From PGYR01 sp048267165 (lineage in GTDB: Bacteria > Bacteroidota > Ignavibacteria > Kapaibacteriales > UBA2268), in NCBI GenBank assembly GCA_048267165.1, contig JBLWYD010000040.1, positions 1-26,532 on the forward strand: a DNA stretch of 26,532 nt, given 5' to 3'. A program made the translations under genes and the position numbers. Below the pieces are notes generated by a model. That model had not been told where the DNA came from, did no database searches, and was given only the letters and a program-made list of their open reading frames with translations. Of the stretch, positions 16,073-24,751 are shown one piece after another. Numbering within the stretch: position 1 is the first letter of the stretch; every line of letters begins with the position of its first letter.

Positions 16073-18379
16073 ATGAATAGCACTAAAAACACTCTATCTG
16101 TCTGCATAATTGCGAAAAATGAAGAAAGTATGATAAGGGAATGCCTTGAATCTGTCAAAAGTATTTCTAATGATATAATAGTAGTTGATACAGGTTCTAC
16201 AGATAAAACAAAATCTATCGCTCTTGAATACACTAGTAAAGTATTGAACTATGAGTGGAATGACGATTTTGCAGCAGCTAGGAACTATTGTTTAGAACAA
16301 GCGCAAAATGATTTTATACTTTCGATAGATTGTGACGAAAGGTTAATGACCCCAGATAAAATGATATCCAAATTATCTCATATCAAAGATGATATTGGAG
16401 GAATTATGGTAAAAGTAGTTTCCTATAATGACAAAAATCAAGGTAAAGATGTTTATAATTCTAAGATGGTAAGACTTTTTAGGAATAATCCCAATATTAG
16501 ATTCGAAGGTATAATACATGAGCAAGTTCTGAACTCTATTATTGCAGCAGGTTATAAACTATCTGATTCTGATATTGAGTTCATTCATGAGGGCTACAAC
16601 CATGACGCAATAATTATGAGAAAAAAGCAGAAGAGAAACCTTGATTTGTTACTCCGTCAAACTAAAGCTACTCCCGATAATGCTTACAACATTTTTCAAT
16701 TGGCAAGAACTTATTTAGCTCTTAATGATTTGGATAATGCAGAGCATGAAATAACTAAGGCAATAAATCTATCAAATAATGATGACTCTGTTAAGCCACA
16801 AGCGCTTAACTATGGTGCTTTAATAGCTTATAAGAATAATCAGAAAGAAATAGCATTGCAAAGAGCTTTACAATCACTTGATTTACAACCCAACCAAGGA
16901 TTTGCAAATTATATTATTGGTGAATGTAATTTCGATGAGCATTTACATCAGAAAGCACTAATAAATTATAACGCAATGTTAGTCGCTTATGAAAAAGAAG
17001 ATCTGAAAGCGAATATAATAGGTGATTATAGGTTACCCACTTCCCAAATATATTTCAGAATTGGTAGATCAAACCTTGCAATTGGTAATGTAAAATTAGC
17101 AAAAGTTAGTTTCAAAAAAGGTTTGGAATATAATGAGGCAGATATAAACTGCCTTGTTGGGATAGCTGATATACTTAACAAAGAAACTGATTATGAGAAT
17201 GCACTTATCTATCTTAGGAAGGCTAAGCAAGCTGCACCCCATAGAAAGGAAATTGATGGTTACATAAATGTTGTACTTATGAGCTTAGAGAAAGCTAAAC
17301 CTCAAAAAGAAAATCATTTAGATAGAATAGATGAGAAGATTGGTCAACCACTAATTACTCTATCTATGATTGTTAAAAACGAAGAGAAAATGCTCCGAGG
17401 TTGTCTAGAATCAGCAGAAAAAGTAGTTGATGAAATAGTTATTGTAGATACAGGTTCTACAGATAGAACTATAGAAATAGCTAAAGAATTTGGGGCTAAA
17501 ATCTATCATTTCGATTGGATAAATGATTTTGCTGCAGCAAGGAATGAAGCACTAAAACACTCTAAAGGAAAATGGATTTTATATTTAGATGCTGATGAAC
17601 GAATCTCCCAGTTTGAAGTAGATAAATTTAGAACTTCATTAGCTAATTTATCTGAAAATTCGGGTGGTTTAATTTGTACAATAGAATCCCCTCACGCCAA
17701 TCTTACAGGTGGTGAGTCTGATGTTCATAGAGGTAGTTACCCTAGGATATTCAGAAATCTTGGTCTAGACAAAGTAAAATTCCAAGGCAGAGTACACGAA
17801 CAAATCTCACCATCACTTAAGGAAAATGATTTACAACTACTGCAATCGGATATTATCATATACCACCTGGGGTATGATCAGTCACGTGATATTATGGAAG
17901 GCAAAATAGAGCGGAATTATCGTATGCTATTGCAACATGTCAGAGAAGAACCTACGAACGGGTATGCTTGGTATCAGTTGGGACAGACACTTGGACACAT
18001 GAACTTGAAAAAAGAAGCGGAAGAGACCATTAAATTTGCTCTAAAATGCGGTAACCTCTCCCCAATGATTGAAGCAAGTGCATCTGCGAGTCTTGCACAG
18101 TTTACTGGAAATGATAAACGATTCGACGAAGCACTAAAATGGGCTAACAGGTCACTAGAATTAACTCCCAATAGTCTATACGCTCTAAACTTAAGAGCAT
18201 ATGCTTTGCTTCATCTAGGTAAATTCGATGAAGCAGAGAAAGAGTTTGAAAGGACTTTGGAATTGAAGAGTAAGTTCTACAATAGTGCACCGACTTCTGG
18301 GTACGACGTCGATATACCAAAGTCTGTTATTGAAGAGGGGTTAAAGAAAGCAAGGAATAGAATCTACCCCAAATTATAA
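16073..18379 (+). CDS. Tandem-duplicated GT2 glycosyltransferase with TPR repeats
   Basis: A 768-residue cytosolic protein made of two homologous halves. Each half has a family 2 GT-A fold followed by tetratricopeptide repeats. In half 1, SVCIIAKNEESM starts at residue 9, VVDTGSTDKT follows near 37-46 and the nucleotide-sugar/metal motif is DCDER at 86-90. In half 2, TLSMIVKNEEKM starts near 429, VDTGSTDRT follows and DADER is at 506-510. The offset is exactly 420 residues. Both halves also keep the IHEQV/VHEQI and HEGY/HLGY motifs, so neither is visibly dead. TPR-like segments include NAYNIFQLARTYLALNDLDN and NGYAWYQLGQTLGHMNLKKE. Relatives glycosylate proteins, peptides or surface glycans; the acceptor here is unknown. 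It ends inside argD by 6 bases on the opposite strand. Confidence 0.9.
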   Translation: MNSTKNTLSVCIIAKNEESMIRECLESVKSISNDIIVVDTGSTDKTKSIALEYTSKVLNYEWNDDFAAARNYCLEQAQNDFILSIDCDERLMTPDKMISKLSHIKDDIGGIMVKVVSYNDKNQGKDVYNSKMVRLFRNNPNIRFEGIIHEQVLNSIIAAGYKLSDSDIEFIHEGYNHDAIIMRKKQKRNLDLLLRQTKATPDNAYNIFQLARTYLALNDLDNAEHEITKAINLSNNDDSVKPQALNYGALIAYKNNQKEIALQRALQSLDLQPNQGFANYIIGECNFDEHLHQKALINYNAMLVAYEKEDLKANIIGDYRLPTSQIYFRIGRSNLAIGNVKLAKVSFKKGLEYNEADINCLVGIADILNKETDYENALIYLRKAKQAAPHRKEIDGYINVVLMSLEKAKPQKENHLDRIDEKIGQPLITLSMIVKNEEKMLRGCLESAEKVVDEIVIVDTGSTDRTIEIAKEFGAKIYHFDWINDFAAARNEALKHSKGKWILYLDADERISQFEVDKFRTSLANLSENSGGLICTIESPHANLTGGESDVHRGSYPRIFRNLGLDKVKFQGRVHEQISPSLKENDLQLLQSDIIIYHLGYDQSRDIMEGKIERNYRMLLQHVREEPTNGYAWYQLGQTLGHMNLKKEAEETIKFALKCGNLSPMIEASASASLAQFTGNDKRFDEALKWANRSLELTPNSLYALNLRAYALLHLGKFDEAEKEFERTLELKSKFYNSAPTSGYDVDIPKSVIEEGLKKARNRIYPKL

Positions 18380-19552
18380 ATCACTTAAAATAGAATCTAA
18401 TTCGAATATTAATCTATCAACCATGTTTGAATCAATTACAAAAGGTGGAACTAATCTCAACACAGTATTAGAAGTTGAATTCGCAATAATCTTTCTGTTA
18501 AGTAATTCTAATACAATTGGCTTGGCAGGAGAATTGAATTCTAACCCACACATTAACCCGAGACCTTTGTAAGTCCTAATTTTATCAGGGTATTTTAGAA
18601 TCAACTCCTGTAATTTCTTTTTTAAATAAGCAGCAATACGGTTAATGTCTGTTTGCAATCCTTCATTAAGCTTTTTCAGAACCACTAATCCAGTCGCACA
18701 AGCTAGAGCATTACCTCCGAAAGTAGTACCATGCTGACCAGCACCTAATAGATTCGATGTTTTCTCATTCAAAAGAATTGCACCGATGGGAATACCGCCG
18801 CCCAAACCTTTGGCTAGAGTAACTATATCGGGCTTAACATCAAAATGCTCGAAGCTAAAGAACTTGCCTGTTCTACCTAGTCCAGATTGTACTTCATCTG
18901 CAATTATTAGAAAATTATATTTTTCTTGTAATTCGGATATTTTTGTAACCCATTCTGGGTCAGCTACTGTTAACCCACCTGAACCTTGAATAAACTCAAT
19001 AAATACTGCAGCAGTATTTTCATCAATATGAGTCTCTAAAGTATCTACCGAGTTGAACTCTAAAATTTTAATATCATCTATGAAAGGCCCCATATCTTTT
19101 TTGTAGTTCTCTCCTTCCATCAGAGACAATGCACCATAAGTACGACCATGAAATCCACCAGTGAATGCAATTACATCTTTTTTATTATGAATTGCTCCCC
19201 ATTTTCTGGCAAATTTAAGTGCACCTTCTGTTGACTCTGCACCTGAGTTAGAGTAGAATACTTTATCATAGCCAGTTATATATTTTAACATTTCTGCCAA
19301 TTCTATTTGTGGTTTCTGATAGAAGAAATTAGAGACATGGAGATATTTATTAGATTGATCCACAATCGCTTCAATTATGTCAGGATGCGAATGTCCCAAT
19401 ACATTGACCGCAATACCACCTAATAAATCAAGATATTCGTTGCCATCAGTATCATAAATATAACAACCATTTGCATAGTCTATCTCAACAGGCAACCTTC
19501 CATAGGTTTGAAGTATTGCACCATGTTCTCTTTCTACAAGATTCAATGACAT
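18374..19552 (-). CDS. argD: Acetylornithine / class III aminotransferase
   Basis: A 392-residue fold-type I PLP enzyme of the acetylornithine/ornithine aminotransferase subgroup, most likely N-acetylornithine:2-oxoglutarate aminotransferase in arginine synthesis. Visible motifs are the N-terminal YDTDGNEYLDLLGGIAVNVL, the PLP-phosphate loop NSGAESTEGALKFARKW, the cofactor-holding Asp in IADEVQSGLGRTGKF, and the Schiff-base lysine Lys248 in TLAKGLGGGIPIGA. HGTTFGGNALACA follows. The length fits ArgD. Substrate could also be succinylornithine, ornithine or another omega-amine, since no other arginine genes are nearby. Its ATG directly abuts the stop of the SPFH gene (TAAATG), so the two are likely co-translated. 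The stop falls within the end of the convergent glycosyltransferase gene. Confidence 0.85.
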   Translation of the reverse strand: MSLNLVEREHGAILQTYGRLPVEIDYANGCYIYDTDGNEYLDLLGGIAVNVLGHSHPDIIEAIVDQSNKYLHVSNFFYQKPQIELAEMLKYITGYDKVFYSNSGAESTEGALKFARKWGAIHNKKDVIAFTGGFHGRTYGALSLMEGENYKKDMGPFIDDIKILEFNSVDTLETHIDENTAAVFIEFIQGSGGLTVADPEWVTKISELQEKYNFLIIADEVQSGLGRTGKFFSFEHFDVKPDIVTLAKGLGGGIPIGAILLNEKTSNLLGAGQHGTTFGGNALACATGLVVLKKLNEGLQTDINRIAAYLKKKLQELILKYPDKIRTYKGLGLMCGLEFNSPAKPIVLELLNRKIIANSTSNTVLRLVPPFVIDSNMVDRLIFELDSILSDL

Positions 19553-20455
19553 TTATTTACCATCTAGAATTATTGGAGTATCGCCATTACCTAACACAAT
19601 AACTTTCGAGTTACTTGACTTTACTAGTTCTTGCATTACTTTGATTCTTTCAAATTCTATCAATTTAGAAGATAAACCAGTATTAATAATTTTTTGAGCA
19701 TCTGCAACACCTGCTGCTTCTTCTCTTTTTCTTTGAGCTTCTTTTATCTCTTTTTCTAATACATAGACCATTCTCTGATCTTCTTGAATTGCGGTTATTT
19801 TTCTTTCAATACTTTGTTTTACACTAGTTGGTAAATCTATTTGACGCACTAGCATATCTTCAAGCTCGAAACCACGAGCGTTCAATGTTTCAGAAATCGC
19901 ATCTTTAACTTGTTTTTCGAACTCAGCTCTTTTATCAGAATATAGTTCTATTGCATCATAATCAACTGCGCTTTCTCTAATCTGAGATCTAACAATTGGG
20001 CGTATAATTTTATCTTTGAAATCCTGACCAATTTTCTTGATTATAGTAGGAGCAGATTCAGCTTTAGTTTTATAAAGTACTGTCAGATCGATAATTACTT
20101 GAAGACCATCCTTACTTAAGACCGAGACAGCATCATCACCAATATGCTCACCTTCTTCATTAACTGATGACATAGTATAGTTTTGTGTTTGTGTGGTCAA
20201 TACGATTACATCTAAAAAGGGATTTACAAAATTAAGACCTTCATTCAATATATCGCTTTGTACTTCACCAAATAATTTTTTTACTCCGATATGTCCTGCA
20301 TCAACAACTTTTATAGTAGTTGTTAATAGTCCTAATACCATTACAATAACACCAATAGTAGAAATTAAGCTCTTGAATTTCCCCAATGGTAGAGCATCTT
20401 TTTGTAAAGTTAGTCCTATTACAAGTATTATTATTCCGAATATTAGTAAACCCAT
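19553..20455 (-). CDS. Prohibitin-like SPFH/band 7 membrane protein
   Basis: A protein of about 300 residues with two N-terminal hydrophobic segments (roughly 2-18 and 32-48) followed by an SPFH/band 7 domain. The domain shows VDAGHIGVKKLFGEV, then LNEGLNFVNPFLDVIVLTTQ, a central VIDLTVLYKT strand and RSQIRESAVDYDAIELYSDK, all typical of prohibitins. A charged coiled-coil-forming helix (about 205-260) with KEIKEAQRKREEAAGVADAQ completes the fold. Such proteins form ring-like scaffolds in the inner membrane and often modulate membrane proteases. I chose the ATG at 20453-20455 over the in-frame TTG at 20456-20458 because AAGG lies 7 bases before the ATG. It directly abuts argD downstream. Any functional link with arginine synthesis is unclear. 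Confidence 0.88.
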   Translation of the reverse strand: MGLLIFGIIILVIGLTLQKDALPLGKFKSLISTIGVIVMVLGLLTTTIKVVDAGHIGVKKLFGEVQSDILNEGLNFVNPFLDVIVLTTQTQNYTMSSVNEEGEHIGDDAVSVLSKDGLQVIIDLTVLYKTKAESAPTIIKKIGQDFKDKIIRPIVRSQIRESAVDYDAIELYSDKRAEFEKQVKDAISETLNARGFELEDMLVRQIDLPTSVKQSIERKITAIQEDQRMVYVLEKEIKEAQRKREEAAGVADAQKIINTGLSSKLIEFERIKVMQELVKSSNSKVIVLGNGDTPIILDGK

Positions 20456-20497
20456 CAATGTACCTTTTTATTTATAACAATTTATATTAATTCAATT

Positions 20498-20513
20498 TAG
20501 TAATTATTTACTA
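20498..20513. repeat. Short AT-rich hairpin between the permease and SPFH genes
   Basis: TAGTAA (20498-20503) and TTACTA (20508-20513) form a perfect 6-bp inverted repeat with a 4-base loop. It lies in the 82-base gap between the permease stop and the SPFH start. On the transcribed strand it follows the cdaA-miaA-PBP4-permease run, but it has few GC pairs and no following T-tract. It would be a weak terminator at best and may be chance in AT-rich DNA. Confidence 0.25.
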
Positions 20514-20537
20514 GTAGAAAAACCTTTGAAGCATAAA

Positions 20538-21356
20538 CTACTCTTTTATTGCACCCGCAGTTAATCCTTTTATAATCTGCTTCTGGAAAACCATAAAAAG
20601 AACAATAATTGGAATTGCAGACATAGATGCCCCTGACATTAAGTGTCCCCAATCGATTGATTGCTTACCAAGATAGAATGTAAGTCCAACAGGCAGAGTC
20701 CAATAATCAGAATTATTTGTAAAAAGGAATGGAAATAAAAAAGAATTCCAATTCATCAGAAACACATAGACTGCAAGCACAATAATTATTGGCTTTGCTA
20801 AAGGAAATATAATCTTAAATAATACTTGAGACTGGCTTGCACCATCAATTATGGCAGCTTGTTCAATAGCTTCCGGTATATTAGATAAATATTGTTTCAC
20901 AAGGAAAACACCAAATGGAGTAATAAGCCATGGTATAATCAATGCTTGATATGAGTTAATCCAATCAAAATTCACCATAGTTCGATATAGAGGAATCATA
21001 ATAACGTGTGGAGGTATCATCATCACACCTATAATAGACAAGAGAATCAGCTTATTACCTCTGAATTTTTTTCTAGCAAGAGCGTACCCCGTAATAGTAC
21101 AGAAGAATATATTTCCAATAGTGACTACTATGGCAACTAATAATGAATTTAGTAAATATATATCGAATGAATCTGAAGTGAGTGCTTCTTTATAATTATT
21201 TAGGTTGTAGTCGGAAAAAAGAAGTTTTGAAGTACTATCCAGTGTTTCAGGATTTGTTTTAAATGATAGAATTAACATCCACACTATCGGGAATGCCATT
21301 CCAAGTGCAACAATGATAAGTAAAGAAAATATAAGATATTTTTTTATCAATATCAA
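20538..21356 (-). CDS. MalG-type carbohydrate ABC transporter permease
   Basis: A 272-residue inner-membrane protein with six predicted helices, of the MalG/UgpE/AraQ permease family that imports sugars or polyols. The cytoplasmic EAA loop that contacts the ATPase is present as EQAAIIDGASQSQVLFKIIF with PLAKP following (Asp171 of DGA). Further family cues are FFCTITGYALARKKFRG and the MMIPPHVIMIPLYR segment. It starts at TTG in a 4-base overlap (TTGA) with the PBP4-type gene; a second TTG two codons later (21348-21350) has a better-spaced GAAGAG. No in-frame ATG precedes the first helix. No partner permease, binding protein or ATPase lies in the window, so it is an orphan here and its substrate cannot be named. 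Confidence 0.88.
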   Translation of the reverse strand: MILIKKYLIFSLLIIVALGMAFPIVWMLILSFKTNPETLDSTSKLLFSDYNLNNYKEALTSDSFDIYLLNSLLVAIVVTIGNIFFCTITGYALARKKFRGNKLILLSIIGVMMIPPHVIMIPLYRTMVNFDWINSYQALIIPWLITPFGVFLVKQYLSNIPEAIEQAAIIDGASQSQVLFKIIFPLAKPIIIVLAVYVFLMNWNSFLFPFLFTNNSDYWTLPVGLTFYLGKQSIDWGHLMSGASMSAIPIIVLFMVFQKQIIKGLTAGAIKE

Positions 21357-22963
21357 TGCTCTTCATTAAAGTAAAAGAATTGGGAAATTAATTCTCCTAA
21401 TTCGTTTTCAACTGATTTATATTTGCCGACTGAATTACCGTTAAAAATAAAAGCATAAGCTAGTTTCTCACCGTCTAATGTAGTGGTAACACCAGAAAGC
21501 CCACTGACATTACGTAATGTACCGGTTTTGCCTATTAGTATGTCTTCAGCTGCAGTGTTCTTCATTCTTTTTCTTAGTGTGCCATCTTCACCGGCAATTG
21601 CAAGACATTGAATAAATCTTTCACCATAGCTTTGTTTGCTTATATTCTCTAAAATCTTCACTAGAGCTTCAGTAGTAACTAAATTCCTTCTTGATAAACC
21701 AGAGCCATCGTTAATATACATACCTCTGCTTGGAACTTTTTGACTGTTCAGTACTTTATAGGTTAAGTCTTGTGCTCCAAAATAATTGTCATCATAGAGT
21801 GGATTATGAGCACCAATTATTTTGAATAAGTTTTCGGCTATATAATTATCACTATTTTTATTCAATACATCAAGTACTTCAAATAAATCTCGTTTTATTA
21901 TACCCAAAGTATTTTTAGAATTAAAACTTCTTTGATTATCTGAACATTTTTCCAGCCCGCCTAATACTTTAACACCTGCTTTTGAAAGACTAGATTTCAG
22001 AACACCAGCAGTAGCAATTGCAGGATCCTTGAGGTAATATCTATAGGCTCTACTTCTTCCTTTTCGTAAATTACCACGTACTATAAATATTTGTTCATTT
22101 TCATCATTCATACTACTACTTATAGAAACTCTATATCCATCATTTTCTTCATTAGCATAATTATATGCATCACCATATTGTTGAGTAACTAATGGTTCTA
22201 CATAGTTTCTATGACTATCTCTATCGTTTTCTAAGTATCCTGTTGTCTTACCATATACTAGATATTTCAATGATTCTGAATTTGGGTAAACATCACAATC
22301 TAGATACGAGCCCGAGCTACCACCCCGAACAGTTACTAACGCTTTATTTCTTTCTATACTTAATGGAGTAATAGGAGCTAGTGCTTCAACTTCATCATCA
22401 TCTCTTGAATATTTGAATCTACTAGTTTTATTATCGAAATATGAATCATCAACATATATATTGCCAGTTACTGTTTTGATTCCTCTATTTTTTATTACTA
22501 CTGCTATCGAATCAAAATCTCTTTGCGAGAGTAAAGGATCACCTTTACCGTATATTATCATATCACCATACAAAATACTATTCTCAATTTTCCCATTATG
22601 ATAAATAGGGGTATGGATCTGTTGGTTTTTGAGTAAGTTCAGTACAACAAAAGAAGTTACAAGCTTAGTTGTTGAAGCAGGAGTTAATGATTTTGTTTCA
22701 TTTTTCTTATATAAGAATTTTCTCTCGTCAAGAGAATAAACTGCTACACTATAATCTGTATTCGACAATCCACCGCGCTGTATTATATTATCTATATCAC
22801 GAGTAAGCGCTTTGATAGAATGAGCTGAATCTGACTTACTTATCAATGGTAGGAATGTTTCTTCTATTACAACAGTCTTTTCAATCTTACTATTTTTCTT
22901 CTGAGAAAAAAGGTTAGAAGTAATAACTAATAATAGAATTATATAAAATAATCGTAATTTCAT
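21353..22963 (-). CDS. dacB: PBP4-type D-alanyl-D-alanine carboxypeptidase/endopeptidase
   Basis: A 536-residue periplasmic peptidase of the S13/PBP4 family, which removes terminal D-Ala and cleaves peptide cross-links in peptidoglycan. A signal peptide spans about residues 1-20 (ending NLFSQ). The active-site triad is complete: Ser97-x-x-Lys100 in PASTTK, Ser371-Asp-Asn373 in NSDNYIAENL, and Lys479-Thr-Gly481 in IGKTGTL. The long insert between the first two motifs is typical of the S13 class. The NDGSGLSRRN segment between motifs 2 and 3 is also characteristic. Length is normal. It overlaps miaA upstream and the permease downstream by 4 bases each, and sits two genes after the c-di-AMP synthase. 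Confidence 0.93.
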   Translation of the reverse strand: MKLRLFYIILLLVITSNLFSQKKNSKIEKTVVIEETFLPLISKSDSAHSIKALTRDIDNIIQRGGLSNTDYSVAVYSLDERKFLYKKNETKSLTPASTTKLVTSFVVLNLLKNQQIHTPIYHNGKIENSILYGDMIIYGKGDPLLSQRDFDSIAVVIKNRGIKTVTGNIYVDDSYFDNKTSRFKYSRDDDEVEALAPITPLSIERNKALVTVRGGSSGSYLDCDVYPNSESLKYLVYGKTTGYLENDRDSHRNYVEPLVTQQYGDAYNYANEENDGYRVSISSSMNDENEQIFIVRGNLRKGRSRAYRYYLKDPAIATAGVLKSSLSKAGVKVLGGLEKCSDNQRSFNSKNTLGIIKRDLFEVLDVLNKNSDNYIAENLFKIIGAHNPLYDDNYFGAQDLTYKVLNSQKVPSRGMYINDGSGLSRRNLVTTEALVKILENISKQSYGERFIQCLAIAGEDGTLRKRMKNTAAEDILIGKTGTLRNVSGLSGVTTTLDGEKLAYAFIFNGNSVGKYKSVENELGELISQFFYFNEEH

Positions 22964-23898
22964 GCTTTTAAAATATCTTTAATTTGTTCTAATTTATTCT
23001 CTGATTTACCTTCTAACCAATTAATATCTTTATTCTTACGGAACCAAGTCAATTGTCTTTTTGCAAATCGTCTAGTATTCTTTTTAAATTCTTCTAAAGC
23101 TTCAGTTTCATTATAAATCCCATCTAAGAAATCTTTTGATTCTTTATATCCAACAGTGTTTAATGAATTTAGACTTTTGTCATATCCCAAAGTTATCAAA
23201 CTTTTGTATTCATTCACAAGACCATTATTCCACATTTGTTCGCAACGGGTATTAATCCTATCATAAAGCACTTCTCTAGGATAATCAATAGCAAAATATA
23301 TGGGTTGGAACTCTGACTTATCAGAATTTCTATTCGCATGAGCTTCACTTAAAGGTTCACCAGTAGAGTAATAGTATTCCAATGCTCTGATTACTCTATG
23401 AGGGTTATCTAATTCAATAGATGAGAATAACTTAGGGTCAACATTCTTTAATTGTTCTTGTAAATGAGAAATACCTAAATTTTCTAATTCTTGATTTAGT
23501 TTATTTCTAATATCAGGTTTACTTTCATTTTTTTCTTCAAATAGACCATCAAATAATGCTTTAATATAAAAGGCAGAACCTCCGCATACTATTGGAGTTA
23601 ATTCTGTTTTTTGAATTGCTTTTATTATGATACTTGCATCATTTGAGAATTTACCTGCACTATATTCCTCATTCGGAGCTAGGAAATCAATAAGGTGGTG
23701 TTTAATGTGATTCAATTCTTTATGGCTTGGTTTGGCAGTACAAATATCCATTAGTTTATATACTTGGCGTGAATCAGCAGAAATAATCTCTGTTCCCAAT
23801 GTTTCAGCTAAGTCAATTGAAAGAGATGTTTTACCAGAAGCAGTAGGACCAGTTATAACAATAACTTTATTTTTTGGTAGGGTTTTGTTCCTGTTCAT
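22960..23898 (-). CDS. miaA: tRNA dimethylallyltransferase
   Basis: A 312-residue enzyme that transfers a dimethylallyl group to N6 of adenosine 37 in tRNAs reading UNN codons. The P-loop is GPTASGKT at residues 17-24. ADSRQVYK at about 41-48 supplies the conserved Asp and Ser that hold the target adenine and diphosphate. ICTAKPS, HHLIDFLAPNEEYSAG and the basic C-terminal segment NTRRFAKRQLTWFRK are all family hallmarks. Length is normal. The ATG lies 32 bases inside the end of cdaA. No later in-frame start precedes the P-loop closely, so the long overlap appears real. It overlaps the PBP4-type gene by 4 bases. Confidence 0.96.
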   Translation of the reverse strand: MNRNKTLPKNKVIVITGPTASGKTSLSIDLAETLGTEIISADSRQVYKLMDICTAKPSHKELNHIKHHLIDFLAPNEEYSAGKFSNDASIIIKAIQKTELTPIVCGGSAFYIKALFDGLFEEKNESKPDIRNKLNQELENLGISHLQEQLKNVDPKLFSSIELDNPHRVIRALEYYYSTGEPLSEAHANRNSDKSEFQPIYFAIDYPREVLYDRINTRCEQMWNNGLVNEYKSLITLGYDKSLNSLNTVGYKESKDFLDGIYNETEALEEFKKNTRRFAKRQLTWFRKNKDINWLEGKSENKLEQIKDILKA

Positions 23899-24658
23899 CT
23901 TCTAGTTTATTTTTTAAAGTTTTTATTAATTTCTCTTTTGGTACATTAAGAGTAAGTTCACCACTATCAGCAATTGAAATCCAACCTGTTTCTTCTGAAA
24001 CAATTAGTACAACTGCATCTATTTGTTCCGTTAGCCCTAGTGCGGCTCTATGTCTGGTACCTAAATTTCTGCCACCATATTTAGTTTCAGATGAAAGAGG
24101 AAGTACACACCTTGCAGCAGCAATTATATTACCATCAATAACAATAGCACCATCGTGAAGAGGTGATTTTGTTGAGAAAATAGAAAGTAATAGTTCGGTA
24201 CTTAGTGTAGCTTGCAATGGAATTCCAGTATCAATAGTCATTTTTACATTTTGTGACCTAGGGAAAACGAGCAAAGCTCCTATATGTTTGTCAGACATTT
24301 CAGAAACTGCTTCAAAAACTGTGTCAAATGATTCGGATACTTTAGTTTTCATAAAGAACATAAAGAAGGGTGTCCGAGTCAGTAAAAGGAGCATTTTCCT
24401 AAGTTCTGGTTGGAACAGTATTATAAATGCAAGGATCCAAACATCTTGGATAGTCTCTAGTATCCAATTGATAGAAGACAAGTTAACAGCTTCTGTAATA
24501 AACTGTAAACCAATAAGAATAACTAATCCAAATAGGATTTGCACTGCTATTGTATCGCGCATAGCTTTATAAACCCAATAGAAGATAACTGCAACTAAAG
24601 CAATATCTGCTAGGTCTATAAGAGTAACACTTAAAAATCCTATTCTAAAAAGTTCCAT
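23867..24658 (-). CDS. cdaA: Membrane diadenylate cyclase CdaA (c-di-AMP synthase)
   Basis: A 263-residue protein that makes cyclic di-AMP from two ATP. Three hydrophobic helices fill residues ~10-85 (IALVAVIFYWVY; ILFGLVILIGLQFI; ILAFIILFQPELRKM). The DisA_N cyclase domain follows. Both catalytic motifs are present: Asp169-Gly-Ala171 in LHDGAIVI and Arg202-His-Arg204 in GTRHRAALG, the latter binding ATP phosphates. Length and topology match CdaA/DacA rather than DisA. It is the first gene of an overlapping run with miaA, a PBP4-type peptidase and an ABC permease. No GlmM or CdaR gene, its usual partners in Firmicutes, is present. In other bacteria c-di-AMP affects osmolyte transport and wall integrity, which fits the peptidase neighbour by inference. 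Confidence 0.95.
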   Translation of the reverse strand: MELFRIGFLSVTLIDLADIALVAVIFYWVYKAMRDTIAVQILFGLVILIGLQFITEAVNLSSINWILETIQDVWILAFIILFQPELRKMLLLLTRTPFFMFFMKTKVSESFDTVFEAVSEMSDKHIGALLVFPRSQNVKMTIDTGIPLQATLSTELLLSIFSTKSPLHDGAIVIDGNIIAAARCVLPLSSETKYGGRNLGTRHRAALGLTEQIDAVVLIVSEETGWISIADSGELTLNVPKEKLIKTLKNKLEDEQEQNPTKK

Positions 24659-24751
24659 AGATAAAACAAATATAAAGAATAGTGTTCAATTTATTTTATC
24701 TTGTGAACAAAAGTGATGTATTTTTTTAAAATTAATTAGAAATCACCCCAA

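Noticed and set aside
20456..20458. TTG as the start of the SPFH gene
   Set aside because: The ATG immediately after has better spacing from the AAGG site.
24667..24674. TATATTTG on the minus strand, a perfect match to the Bacteroidota -7 element TAnnTTTG, upstream of cdaA
   Set aside because: It is only 8 bases before the cdaA ATG and no TTTG lies at the expected upstream spacing, so it would give an almost leaderless message. Chance is likely in such AT-rich DNA.
24683..24709. TGTTCA and TGAACA inverted repeat between cdaA and the TauE/SafE gene
   Set aside because: Arms of six bases with a 15-base spacer are expected by chance often enough; no second copy or regulator context supports it.
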